In this document: positions 27,016-34,665 of the stretch, piece after piece
How positions within the stretch are numbered: position 1 is the first letter of the stretch
Layout: every line of letters starts with the position of its first letter
The notes under the pieces: model-generated
What the model saw: only the letters and a program-made list of their open reading frames with translations
Databases searched by the model: none
Told to the model about the DNA's origin: nothing
DNA from: Roseburia sp.
GTDB taxonomy: Bacteria; Bacillota; Clostridia; Christensenellales; Pumilibacteraceae
Assembly: GCA_023665905.1 (NCBI GenBank)
Contig: JAMPDA010000006.1
Coordinates: forward strand, 23,542 to 87,541
Direction of reading: 5' to 3'
Length of the DNA: 64,000 nt
Translations under genes and position numbers: made by a program

Positions 27016-27044
27016 TTGCAATAACGCGTAACTTGCTGTATAAT
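27016..27044 (+). promoter_or_regulatory. Promoter giving a leaderless mRNA for the TtcA-like gene
   Basis: TTGCAA (27016-27021) and TATAAT (27039-27044), 17-bp spacer. The ATG at 27051 is 6 nt after the -10 box, so the expected start of transcription is the A of the ATG. No Shine-Dalgarno sequence exists. Confidence 0.8.
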
Positions 27045-27050
27045 GGTTGT

Positions 27051-27773
27051 ATGAAACTCCAAAAGCTTTTATCGTTCGTTCGGCGGTGCGACGCCGATTT
27101 CGGGCTTATAGAAACGGGCGACCGCATAGCCGTCGGACTGTCCGGCGGAAAAGACTCCGTGTCGCTGCTGTACGCACTCGGCGCATACAGGCGATTCAGT
27201 CCGCACGCGTTCGAGCTATGCGCCGTCGCCGTGGACCCGGGGTCGGGCGCCGACTTTTCGCCGCTGCACCCGATGTGCGAAGCGCTGAACGTGCCGCTGT
27301 ATATAGTGGAAACGCAGATCGCGCCCATAGTATTCGACGAGCGCAAAGAAAAAAATCCGTGTTCGCTGTGCGCAAAAATGCGGCGCGGCGCGCTCGACAA
27401 TAAGCTCAACGAGATAGGCTTCAACGTGCTCGCGCTCGGGCACAACGCCGACGACCTTGTGGAAACGTTTTTGCTCGGCATGATGTTCGAGGGCAGGCTG
27501 AGCACGCTCGCTCCCAAGTCGTTTATGGATAGGTCGGGCATTAAGCTCATTCGTCCGCTCATCTATGTGCGCGAAAAAGACACCGCGGCGTTCGTGCGCG
27601 AAAACAACGTGCCGACGGTATTCAATCCGTGTCCGGCAAACGGCAAGACGTATCGCGAAACTATGAAATCGCTTATAGAGCACATGAACGGCATTGCGCC
27701 CTTTGCCTTCGACAGAATACACTCCGCACTCGTCCACCCCGAGCGCAATAACTTGATAGATAAGAACAAGTGA
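27051..27773 (+). CDS. TtcA-like tRNA 2-thiolation ATPase (PP-loop)
   Basis: 240 residues from the ATG at 27051. PP-loop ATP-binding motif SGGKDS at 31-36 and a CSLC motif followed by AKMRRGAL, as in the TtcA/TtuA group, where these Cys bind a 4Fe-4S cluster. Then come LGHNADDLVETFLLG and a later Cys in FNPCPANGKTYRE. It should activate a tRNA base (C32 in TtcA) by adenylation for sulfur transfer. An upstream in-frame ATG at 27009 would place the promoter inside the gene, so I reject it. Monocistronic with a terminator at 27788. Confidence 0.88.
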   Translation: MKLQKLLSFVRRCDADFGLIETGDRIAVGLSGGKDSVSLLYALGAYRRFSPHAFELCAVAVDPGSGADFSPLHPMCEALNVPLYIVETQIAPIVFDERKEKNPCSLCAKMRRGALDNKLNEIGFNVLALGHNADDLVETFLLGMMFEGRLSTLAPKSFMDRSGIKLIRPLIYVREKDTAAFVRENNVPTVFNPCPANGKTYRETMKSLIEHMNGIAPFAFDRIHSALVHPERNNLIDKNK

Positions 27774-27787
27774 TTTTTTTAAAGCCG

Positions 27788-27815
27788 AAAGACCGCGACG
27801 TGCGCGGTCTTTTTT
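27788..27815. terminator. Bidirectional terminator between ttcA-like and GH13 genes
   Basis: GACCGCG and CGCGGTC around a 5-nt loop, with AAA before and a run of T after. Serves both convergent genes. Confidence 0.9.
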
Positions 27816-27840
27816 GTGCGCAACTATTGCGCGTTTTGAG

Positions 27841-29487
27841 CTATTCTTTTATCTCGGCATGCTCGCCGCACGCATCGATAGCGATAGTCCGCTTGCCGAC
27901 CGCGCCGTTGCGCTTTGTATGTATATCCCCGCCCGTGGCGTTTATGCGGAGCGTGTCAGCGCCGCGCTCCATAACGAGCACGCCGTTGTCGCACTCTATG
28001 CTCATAGTCGTGCCGCGCTCTTCCGCCGCGCGCATTCCGGCGAGCAAGCGCACGGTGTCCGACGTCTTGCCGCCCGTTTTGCTCCAATCGAAGCCGCGCC
28101 GACAGTCGGGGTCGGCGTCGCCCGCCATGGGCAGTTCGTCACCGTAATACACCGTAGGCATGCCGTCGTAGAAAAACATGACGCACAGCGCGGCGATGTG
28201 GTTGAAAGTATTTTCGCCGCACAGCGTATAAAACCTGTGCGTGTCGTGACTGCCGATTAGGTTCATCATCATGTTCGCGCTCGGCGCGTTCGTGTGCATG
28301 TAGTTGCGCACGAGCCGCTCCGCCGCTCCGAACGCGTCGATCTTGCGGAAAGCCAGCCAGTCGCGCACGGCGCGCGCGAAGCCGTAGTTCATAACGCCGT
28401 CGAACACGTCGCCGCCGAGCGTGGCGTTTGCGTCCATCCAATTCTCGCCTATCATTATCGCATTTGCGTCCGCCGCCTTGACCGCGGCGCGGACGTGCCG
28501 CCACAGCGCCGGCGCAACGTCGTCGGCAACGTCGAGCCGCCAGGCGTCAATGCCAAACTTTTTTATCCAGTGCACGGCGACGCCGGACACGAAATCGACG
28601 ACCTTGGGGTTGTCGCAGTTGAACTTCGGCATGTACGCGACGTTCCAGGCAAACGTTTCGTAATTGCACTTTTTAAAATCGGGCTTGTCGCCGTTTATCA
28701 AAAACCAATCGTAAAACTCGGACGCCCTGCCCTTTTCCGCTACGTCGCGAAACATGGGATTGAGCGCCGAACAGTGATTGAAAACGCCGTCGAGTATGAC
28801 CTTGATTCCGAGCGCATGCGCGCGCTCTACGAACGTTTTAAACGCCGCATCGCCGCCCAGCTCGTCCGAAACGCGATAATAGTCTTCCACGTCGTAGTGG
28901 TGGCTCGTGTGCGACGGGTTTATCGGCGTGACGTACACGGTGTTGATGCCGAGCGATCTTATGTAGTCGAGTTTTTCCGCCGCACCCCATAGCTCGCCGC
29001 CGAACACGTCCATACCGTGCGGACGCTTTTTCCAATCGAGCTTAGGCTTAGACGTGTAAAACCTGTCGGGAAATATCTGATAGACCGTCGCGTTGCGGAA
29101 CTTTTCCGGCACGGACAGTATGTCGCTGTCCGACACGAACGGAAGCTGAAAATGCGGAAAGTACGAGTCGGAAACGTATTCGGGCGCGACGGCGCCCGTT
29201 TCGATATAATACACCCTGTTATCCGAATGATCGGTCACGACAAAATAGTACACTCGCCGTCCTCGCGAGGTGTCTATCTCCGTTTCGTAGTAGTCGAAAA
29301 GCGAATCGGTAAACCGCTTTTTCATGGGAAGCGTGCACACCGGCTTTTCGCTGTACTTGAGCTTTATAACGATCTCGACTTTTTTGAGGTCGTTCGCCGC
29401 CGCGCGCAGTCTTACGACAGCCCTGTCGCGCGAGATCGGAAAGGCGTACTCGCTCTGCGGTTTATGATAAAGCGCGTGCAGGTTCAC
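27841..29487 (-). CDS. GH13 alpha-glucanase, neopullulanase/cyclomaltodextrinase-like
   Basis: 548 residues starting with GTG at 29487, directly after the stop of the CBS-domain gene. The N-terminal ~120 residues form a beta domain like that of GH13_20 enzymes. The catalytic barrel shows the four conserved regions: LDGVFNHCS, DAWRLDVAD (nucleophile Asp), IGENWMD (acid/base Glu) and IGSHDTHR (third Asp). There is no signal peptide, so it acts on imported maltodextrins or cyclodextrins in the cytoplasm. The C-terminal beta domain is short. RBS GGAAG lies upstream. The GH3 gene at 34666 is another sugar hydrolase nearby but not co-transcribed. Confidence 0.92.
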   Translation of the reverse strand: MNLHALYHKPQSEYAFPISRDRAVVRLRAAANDLKKVEIVIKLKYSEKPVCTLPMKKRFTDSLFDYYETEIDTSRGRRVYYFVVTDHSDNRVYYIETGAVAPEYVSDSYFPHFQLPFVSDSDILSVPEKFRNATVYQIFPDRFYTSKPKLDWKKRPHGMDVFGGELWGAAEKLDYIRSLGINTVYVTPINPSHTSHHYDVEDYYRVSDELGGDAAFKTFVERAHALGIKVILDGVFNHCSALNPMFRDVAEKGRASEFYDWFLINGDKPDFKKCNYETFAWNVAYMPKFNCDNPKVVDFVSGVAVHWIKKFGIDAWRLDVADDVAPALWRHVRAAVKAADANAIMIGENWMDANATLGGDVFDGVMNYGFARAVRDWLAFRKIDAFGAAERLVRNYMHTNAPSANMMMNLIGSHDTHRFYTLCGENTFNHIAALCVMFFYDGMPTVYYGDELPMAGDADPDCRRGFDWSKTGGKTSDTVRLLAGMRAAEERGTTMSIECDNGVLVMERGADTLRINATGGDIHTKRNGAVGKRTIAIDACGEHAEIKE

Positions 29488-30750
29488 TTACTTTTCTTCC
29501 TCTTTGGGCGCTACGATAATTTTGACCTCCGCAACGCGCTTTGCGGTCGCGCGCGTAACGGTTATCCTTAAGTTTTCGTACTCGAAGCTCTCTCCGGCTA
29601 TAGGGATCTTTTCCATCTGCTCCGTCACCCAACCGCCGACGGACGAAGACTCGAACTCCTCGCGCACGTCCACGTCCATGTATTCAAAAGCATCGAGCAG
29701 CGGCGCGTTGCCGTTTACGATATACACGCCGTCGCCAGTCTTTTTGATGAACTCCTCCACCTCGTCGTGCTCGTCGTATATCTCGCCCACCAATTCTTCC
29801 AAAATGTCTTCCATGGTTATTATGCCGCTCGTGCCGCCGTACTCGTCCACGACGACCGCCATGTGTATCTTATCCTTTTGCATCATGCGAAGCGCGGCGG
29901 AGATCTTCATGTTCGCCGAAAGGCAGACCGTCTTTTGTATGCACGAGCGGAAATTATCCGCACCGTCGAGCAGCGCGATAAGAAAGTCCTTTTCGTGTAT
30001 TATGCCGACCACCGCGTCTATGGTGCCGCTGTACACCGGCATGCGCGAATACGCGTTTTCTCTGAACATCTCCGCGACGCGCTCCATGCTCGCGTCCTCG
30101 GGAACGGCGGCGACGCCGACGCGGTGGACCATTATGTCGCCCACGTCGAGATCCTCGAACTCTATGGCCGACCGTATAAGCTCCGACTCGTGCTCGTCTA
30201 TCCCGCCCTCGCTGTGCGCGGTTTCCACGTATGTCAAAAGCTCGTCTTCGCTGATAGGCGGACCTTTTTTTACTTTGAATATCTTAAGAAGCAGTTTTTT
30301 CCACTGCGAGAATATCCAGGTGAGCGGAAAGAACAGAACTTCCAACCACAGCAGTATCACCGAAAACGCCCTAACCATGCCCTCGGGGTGTTCCTTGGCG
30401 AACGTCTTGGGCGTTATCTCGCCGAATATGAGTACGGCAAGCGTCATGGCGACGGTGGAAAGCGTAACGGCTTTGGAGCTGTCGGTCATGAAGCTGACAA
30501 ACAGCACCGTCGCAAGCGACGACGCAACGATATTGACTATATTGTTTCCGATAAGTATCGTCGTTATCAACTTATCGTATCCGTCTATCATCTTTCCGGC
30601 GCGCTTAGCCCATTTTACACCGTTCGCCTCGAGCGTATGCAGCCTTACGCGGCTGACGCTCGTAAACGCCGTTTCGGACGCCGAGAAAAACGCCGAAACA
30701 AAAACAAGAACAATTAAAACTACCAATAAGCCTATTTGAGATGGGTCCAT
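29488..30750 (-). CDS. CorC/HlyC family protein: DUF21 membrane domain, two CBS domains, CorC_HlyC tail
   Basis: 420 residues from the ATG at 30750. The DUF21 (CNNM) membrane domain spans about 1-185 (ETAFTSVSRVRLHTLEANG, FGEITPKTFAKEH), followed by two CBS domains (MVHRVGVAAVPEDAS, SANMKISAALRMMQKDK with VDEYGGTSGIITMEDILEE) and a CorC_HlyC C-terminal domain (DVREEFESSSVGGWV). Members act in Mg2+ or other divalent-cation export (PaeA/CorC type); haemolysin is a misnomer. Longer upstream starts cross the promoter. It is followed with no gap by the GH13 gene. Confidence 0.92.
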   Translation of the reverse strand: MDPSQIGLLVVLIVLVFVSAFFSASETAFTSVSRVRLHTLEANGVKWAKRAGKMIDGYDKLITTILIGNNIVNIVASSLATVLFVSFMTDSSKAVTLSTVAMTLAVLIFGEITPKTFAKEHPEGMVRAFSVILLWLEVLFFPLTWIFSQWKKLLLKIFKVKKGPPISEDELLTYVETAHSEGGIDEHESELIRSAIEFEDLDVGDIMVHRVGVAAVPEDASMERVAEMFRENAYSRMPVYSGTIDAVVGIIHEKDFLIALLDGADNFRSCIQKTVCLSANMKISAALRMMQKDKIHMAVVVDEYGGTSGIITMEDILEELVGEIYDEHDEVEEFIKKTGDGVYIVNGNAPLLDAFEYMDVDVREEFESSSVGGWVTEQMEKIPIAGESFEYENLRITVTRATAKRVAEVKIIVAPKEEEK

Positions 30751-30790
30751 GAGGGACTGTTTACACTCTCCCGAAAAGAAATTATAGGGC

Positions 30791-30819
30791 ATTATACCAT
30801 ATCGGCGCGCCGATGTCAA
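30791..30819 (-). promoter_or_regulatory. Promoter of the CorC/HlyC gene with palindromic spacer
   Basis: Minus strand TTGACA (30819-30814) and TATAAT (30796-30791), 17-bp spacer. The spacer contains the perfect 14-bp palindrome ATCGGCGCGCCGAT (30801-30814), an operator-like site between the two boxes. Confidence 0.8.
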
Positions 30820-30900
30820 TAGCTTGCGTCGATTTCGACACCGATTTCGGCGGCGCAATATGTATGCGCGCACCGTGATATTAGTATACGCGATAACGCT

Positions 30901-30924
30901 AAAAAAGCGCCTTACGGCGCTTTT
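30901..30924 (-). terminator. Terminator after the zinc-ribbon gene
   Basis: AAAAGCGCC and GGCGCTTTT around a 4-nt loop with T-runs on both strands, 6 bp from the stop of the zinc-ribbon gene. Confidence 0.85.
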
Positions 30925-30929
30925 ACAAG

Positions 30930-31109
30930 TTAATTGTTAGAATTTTGATTGTTGCGCTGAGCGGCGCGGCGAGCTTTGTAAGCCTTGCGGCACTCGGGAC
31001 AACGGGTCGGCTCATGCGTGAAGCCCTTTTCGGCGTAAAATTCCTGTTCGCCGGCGGTGAACGTAAACTCTTTGCCGCAGTCCCTGCAAGACAAAACCTT
31101 ATCTGTCAT
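30930..31109 (-). CDS. Zinc-ribbon mini-protein (zf-trcl type)
   Basis: 59 residues: MTDKVLSCRDCGKEFTF, then AGEQEFYAEKGF and PTRCPECRKAYKARR. Two CxxC pairs (C8/C11 and C37/C40) form a zinc ribbon. The spacer GEQEFYAEKGF is the characteristic core of a small zinc-binding family common in Clostridia (PF13451). The C-terminus is Asn/Gln-rich. AAAGGAG lies about 12 bp upstream of the ATG at 31109, with its own promoter and terminator. Function unknown; nucleic-acid or ribosome contact is conceivable. Confidence 0.88.
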   Translation of the reverse strand: MTDKVLSCRDCGKEFTFTAGEQEFYAEKGFTHEPTRCPECRKAYKARRAAQRNNQNSNN

Positions 31110-31206
31110 AAACGATGTTGCACTCCTTTTAAAGATTCAACTTTTAAAAAGCGCCAAGCAAATAGGGTCGTAGCTTGCGATGTCACTGTTTAAAACTTGT
31201 AATTAT

Positions 31207-31235
31207 ATAATACCATAAAGCGGCGGAATTGTCAA
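31207..31235 (-). promoter_or_regulatory. Promoter of the zinc-ribbon gene
   Basis: Minus strand TTGACA (31235-31230) and TATTAT (31212-31207), 17-bp spacer; the leader is about 90 nt. Confidence 0.75.
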
Positions 31236-31260
31236 TCGATTTAACTCTGTATTCCGCAAG

Positions 31261-31278
31261 AATAAATTAGGTATTATA
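31261..31278. repeat. Family B repeat end, isolated
   Basis: The 18 bp AATAAATTAGGTATTATA is identical to the left end of repeat B1 at 46951-46968. No matching right end is present here, so this is a remnant or solo end. Confidence 0.6.
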
Positions 31279-31329
31279 CCCGTGGCAAGTTCCGAAATCC
31301 CGTCTGTTGTTTAGACATGAACTCCGTTT

Positions 31330-31632
31330 TTATATGCCGAACGCGTCTTTTATCTCATCGAGCGAAGTGAGCCCTACAAAGCGCTCCACTACCACGCCGT
31401 CCTCGAAAAGCACAAGCGTGGGGATACTGCTCACCTGAAAATCGGCAGGCAGCGTGTCGTCCGCGTCTACGTCTATCTTTACGAGGTTTACGTCCGTCGC
31501 CTTTTCAAGCTCCTCGACGATAGGCGCCTGCGCGCGGCACGGACCGCACCAGCTCGCCCAAAAATCGACGACCGTCTTGCCCTTGGAAGTTATCTCGTTG
31601 AATTCTTCGACTGTGGGGTTTAGTTTTACCAT
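31330..31632 (-). CDS. trxA: Thioredoxin
   Basis: 100 residues. The active site is WASWCGPCRAQAP with C29 and C32. The cis-Pro region (SSIPTLVLFEDG) and the C-terminal helix (SLDEIKDAFGI) are as in classical thioredoxins. Reduces protein disulfides in the cytoplasm. RBS AAGGAG lies 8 bp upstream of the ATG. It follows the dipeptidase gene after about 60 bp and may be read with it. No thioredoxin reductase gene is in the window. Confidence 0.96.
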   Translation of the reverse strand: MVKLNPTVEEFNEITSKGKTVVDFWASWCGPCRAQAPIVEELEKATDVNLVKIDVDADDTLPADFQVSSIPTLVLFEDGVVVERFVGLTSLDEIKDAFGI

Positions 31633-31691
31633 GATATATCTCCTTGTTGTGTTTAGCGAATTTTATTTAGTATGCACATTCGCGGAACATA

Positions 31692-33104
31692 TTACATATT
31701 CGCGAGCTCTACGGCAGCCGCATAGTATATTTCGTAGTTTTTAAACAGTTGCGCTACGGGGAAATTCTCGTCCGCCTTGTGCATATTGATGTCGATGTCG
31801 ACGGGAGTGCAACCGAAAGCGACCGCGTTTGGAAGCTCGCGCGCGTACGTACCGCCGCCGACTTTGAGCGGAGCCGTCATGTCGCCCGTCAGTCTTCTGT
31901 ACACGCCGAGGAGCGTTTTGATGAGCGGCGCTTCTTCGTCGATATACAGGTTTTTATGATAGTCGCGTATCTCCGCCTTGCAGCCGACTGCGGCTTCGAT
32001 CTTTTCGACTACAAATTCGGGCGTGACGCCGAGCGGAAGCCTAAAATCTATCGTAAGCACGAGCTCGCCGCCGTCAAGGCGCGCCTGCGCCATGCACATG
32101 GTTAGGTCGCCGCTTTTGGGGTCGTCCACATATATCCCGAGCTTTTCGGAAGCCAGCGGCGTGCAGAGAAAGTCGTATATCCCGCCGACATACTCGGATC
32201 CGATCTCGGCGCCGAACGCCGCCAAAAACCCGAGTGTTTTCCACAGCGCGTTGTCGCCTTTTTCGGGCGTGGACGCATGCTCCGCCACGCCGTTTGCCGT
32301 TACGGTCATACAGTCGGCGTTGCGTATTTCGTAATCGGAAAACGCGTTGCCTGCGGAAACTATCCGCTCGGCAAGCGGCGCTTTTTTAAACAGCTCGTCC
32401 GTAGGGCTGCCGCCGCAAAGCGCTTTTATCGCTTTTTCGAGCTTGCTGTTCGGTATTATCTTCACGCTCGATCTGTCGGGAACGGCGTTATAACACTCCG
32501 CGCCGTCGATGTACGAAATGTTTTCCGCGAGCGCGCCGTCGGCAAAGTGCAGGTCGAGGTGCAGTATTCCCTTTTCGCTGTTTATGACGGGAAACTCGGA
32601 GTCGGGCACGAACGACATGACGGGAACTTCGCCGCCGCTCGCGAGATAGCGCCGAATACACGACGAGCCGCGTTCCTCGTCCGCGCCGACGATAAGGCGC
32701 ACTCGGCGCTTCAGCTTGACGTTGTTGTCGGCAAGCGTTTTGAGCGCGTGCAGACACACCACGACCGCGCCCTTGTCGTCGCCGACGCCTCTGCCGTAGA
32801 CCTTGCCGTTTTCTTCCGTCATCTTGAACGGGTCGGCGGACCAGCCGTTGCCTGCGGGCACCACGTCGAGATGTCCGAGTATGCCTATGCACTCCTTGCC
32901 GGCGCCGACCTCCGCGTATGCGCAAGCGCCGTCTATAGACTCCGCTTTGAGCCCATACGAGCGCGCTTTGTTTACGAACCACTCTATCGCGCGCAGACAT
33001 TCCGCGCCGTAAGGCGCGCCGTCCGTCGGCTGCGAGTACACGCTGGGTATAGCCACTATTTCGGCGAGATCGTCCAAGACGCGCCGAGTAAACATTTCAT
33101 CCAT
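31692..33104 (-). CDS. Sapep/PepV-like M20 dipeptidase
   Basis: 470 residues, the typical PepV length. Metal-site motifs of M20 peptidases are present: GHLDVVPAGNGW, GRGVGDDKGAVVV (bridging Asp) and GADEERGSSC (catalytic Glu). The lid domain occupies about 180-370 and the C-terminal ligand region reads VGGGTYARELPNAVAFG. It should hydrolyse dipeptides in the cytoplasm with two zinc ions. RBS AAAGGAAA precedes the ATG. It is divergent from gltX, with 95 bp between the start codons. Confidence 0.9.
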   Translation of the reverse strand: MDEMFTRRVLDDLAEIVAIPSVYSQPTDGAPYGAECLRAIEWFVNKARSYGLKAESIDGACAYAEVGAGKECIGILGHLDVVPAGNGWSADPFKMTEENGKVYGRGVGDDKGAVVVCLHALKTLADNNVKLKRRVRLIVGADEERGSSCIRRYLASGGEVPVMSFVPDSEFPVINSEKGILHLDLHFADGALAENISYIDGAECYNAVPDRSSVKIIPNSKLEKAIKALCGGSPTDELFKKAPLAERIVSAGNAFSDYEIRNADCMTVTANGVAEHASTPEKGDNALWKTLGFLAAFGAEIGSEYVGGIYDFLCTPLASEKLGIYVDDPKSGDLTMCMAQARLDGGELVLTIDFRLPLGVTPEFVVEKIEAAVGCKAEIRDYHKNLYIDEEAPLIKTLLGVYRRLTGDMTAPLKVGGGTYARELPNAVAFGCTPVDIDINMHKADENFPVAQLFKNYEIYYAAAVELANM

Positions 33105-33121
33105 AATAGATTTCCTTTTGC

Positions 33122-33150
33122 TTGCGTTTTATCCGCGAAAGCTATATAAT
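33122..33150 (+). promoter_or_regulatory. gltX promoter
   Basis: TTGCGT (33122-33127) and TATAAT (33145-33150), 17-bp spacer, about 50 bp before the gltX ATG. Confidence 0.75.
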
Positions 33151-33199
33151 ATTTACAATTCATTTTAGCACAACCGCAAAAACGTGTCAAGGAGAGAAC

Positions 33200-34609
33200 A
33201 TGGTTCGCACGAGATTTGCACCCAGCCCGACGGGATATATGCACATAGGCAACCTGCGCACCGCGCTCTACGCCTATCTGTTCGCCAAAAAGAACGGCGG
33301 CAAGTTTATTCTGCGCATAGAGGACACCGACCAAACGCGCGAGGTCGAAGGCGCGGTCGAAATAATAAAAGCCGCGCTCAAAAAAGCCGGCATGGACTAC
33401 GACGAAGGTCCGGACGTCGGCGGCGACTTCGGTCCGTACGTGCAGTCGCAACGCAAGGATATATATATGGAATACGCGCGCAAGCTCATTAAAAGCGGCG
33501 ACGCGTACTACTGTTTCTGCACCAAAGAGCGGCTCGCCGAGCTCCACGAGAGCGGCGCGACCAAGTACGACAAGCACTGCCTGCACCTATCCGAAGCGGA
33601 GATCGAGCGCCGCATAAAAAACGGCGAGCCTTACGTCATTCGCCAGAATATCCCCGAAACGGGTCGCGGGTCTTATCACGACATGGTGTTCGGCGACGTT
33701 ACGGTAGACTACAAAGACCTCGAGGACAACATACTCATAAAATCGGACGGCATGCCGACGTACAACTTCGCCAACGTCATCGACGACCATTTGATGGGTA
33801 TTACGCACTGTATACGCGGCGTCGAATATTTGATGTCCACGCCCAAATACAATCTTCTGTACGACGCGCTCGGCTGGGAGCGTCCCGTGTATATACACCT
33901 TCAGCCGATAATGCGCGACGCCACGCACAAGCTGAGCAAGCGCGACGGCGACGCAGGCTTCGAGGACTTTTTAAACAAGGGTTTCCTTCCCCACGCTATA
34001 GTCAACTACATCGCGTTGCTCGGCTGGAACCCCAAAGACAACCGCGAAAAACTGTCCATGAGCGAGCTTATAGAGAGCTTTTCGGTGGAAGGACTGCAAA
34101 AGTCCGCCTCGATATTCGACGAAACGAAAATGCGCTGGCTCAACTCGCTGTACGTAAAAGAGCTCGCGCCCGACGAATTTCATCGCTTGGCGCAGCCGTT
34201 TTACGACGAATACTATCCCGACAGGAATATAGACTACGCATATCTTTCCGAGCTTTTGCAATCGCGCGTGGAGATTTTATCGGACATAAAGGAGCGCGCG
34301 GCGTTCCTCGACGCATTCGACGGCTTCGACCTGTCGCTTTTTTGCAACAAAAAATGGAAGACGGACGAAGCGCTCGCAAGGCAGATCATCGACGAATGTA
34401 TAGAGTGCACGGGATCCGACGATCTATCTGCCGCACTCGAAGCGCTCGCGGAAAAGCGCGGACTGAAAAAAGGTCAAGTCCTGTGGATATATCGCATTGC
34501 GCTCACCGGCGCGGCGGCAACACCGGGCGGCGGCGCGGAAATGGTGCGTCTGTTCGGCAAAAAAGAATCCCTGCGGCGGCTCGAAACGGTAAAGTCGCGG
34601 CTCGGCTGA
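33200..34609 (+). CDS. gltX: Glutamyl-tRNA synthetase
   Basis: 469 residues from the ATG at 33200, with AAGGAGAG just upstream. HIGH-type motif in TGYMHIGNLRTALYAYLF and KMSKS-type motif in HKLSKRDGDAGF. The FILRIEDTDQTR motif identifies GluRS/GlnRS catalytic domains, and the all-helical anticodon-binding part follows. It charges tRNA-Glu, and in most Clostridia probably also tRNA-Gln by a non-discriminating route with GatCAB. The gene ends 11 bp before the terminator that overlaps the next promoter. Confidence 0.96.
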   Translation: MVRTRFAPSPTGYMHIGNLRTALYAYLFAKKNGGKFILRIEDTDQTREVEGAVEIIKAALKKAGMDYDEGPDVGGDFGPYVQSQRKDIYMEYARKLIKSGDAYYCFCTKERLAELHESGATKYDKHCLHLSEAEIERRIKNGEPYVIRQNIPETGRGSYHDMVFGDVTVDYKDLEDNILIKSDGMPTYNFANVIDDHLMGITHCIRGVEYLMSTPKYNLLYDALGWERPVYIHLQPIMRDATHKLSKRDGDAGFEDFLNKGFLPHAIVNYIALLGWNPKDNREKLSMSELIESFSVEGLQKSASIFDETKMRWLNSLYVKELAPDEFHRLAQPFYDEYYPDRNIDYAYLSELLQSRVEILSDIKERAAFLDAFDGFDLSLFCNKKWKTDEALARQIIDECIECTGSDDLSAALEALAEKRGLKKGQVLWIYRIALTGAAATPGGGAEMVRLFGKKESLRRLETVKSRLG

Positions 34610-34620
34610 ACTTATGAATT

Positions 34621-34647
34621 AAACCGCTCTTGACAAGGAGCGGTTTT
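34621..34647 (+). terminator. gltX terminator nested with the GH3 promoter
   Basis: AAACCGCTC and GAGCGGTTT pair around the 8-nt loop TTGACAAG, followed by TT. The loop itself contains the -35 box TTGACA of the next gene (34630-34635). Confidence 0.85.
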
Positions 34648-34658
34648 CATGTTACAAT
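34630..34658 (+). promoter_or_regulatory. Promoter giving a leaderless GH3 mRNA
   Basis: TTGACA (34630-34635) and TACAAT (34653-34658), 17-bp spacer. The ATG at 34666 lies 7 nt after the -10 box, so the transcript should begin at or next to the start codon. No Shine-Dalgarno sequence is present. Confidence 0.82.
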
Positions 34659-34665
34659 ACGAAAA

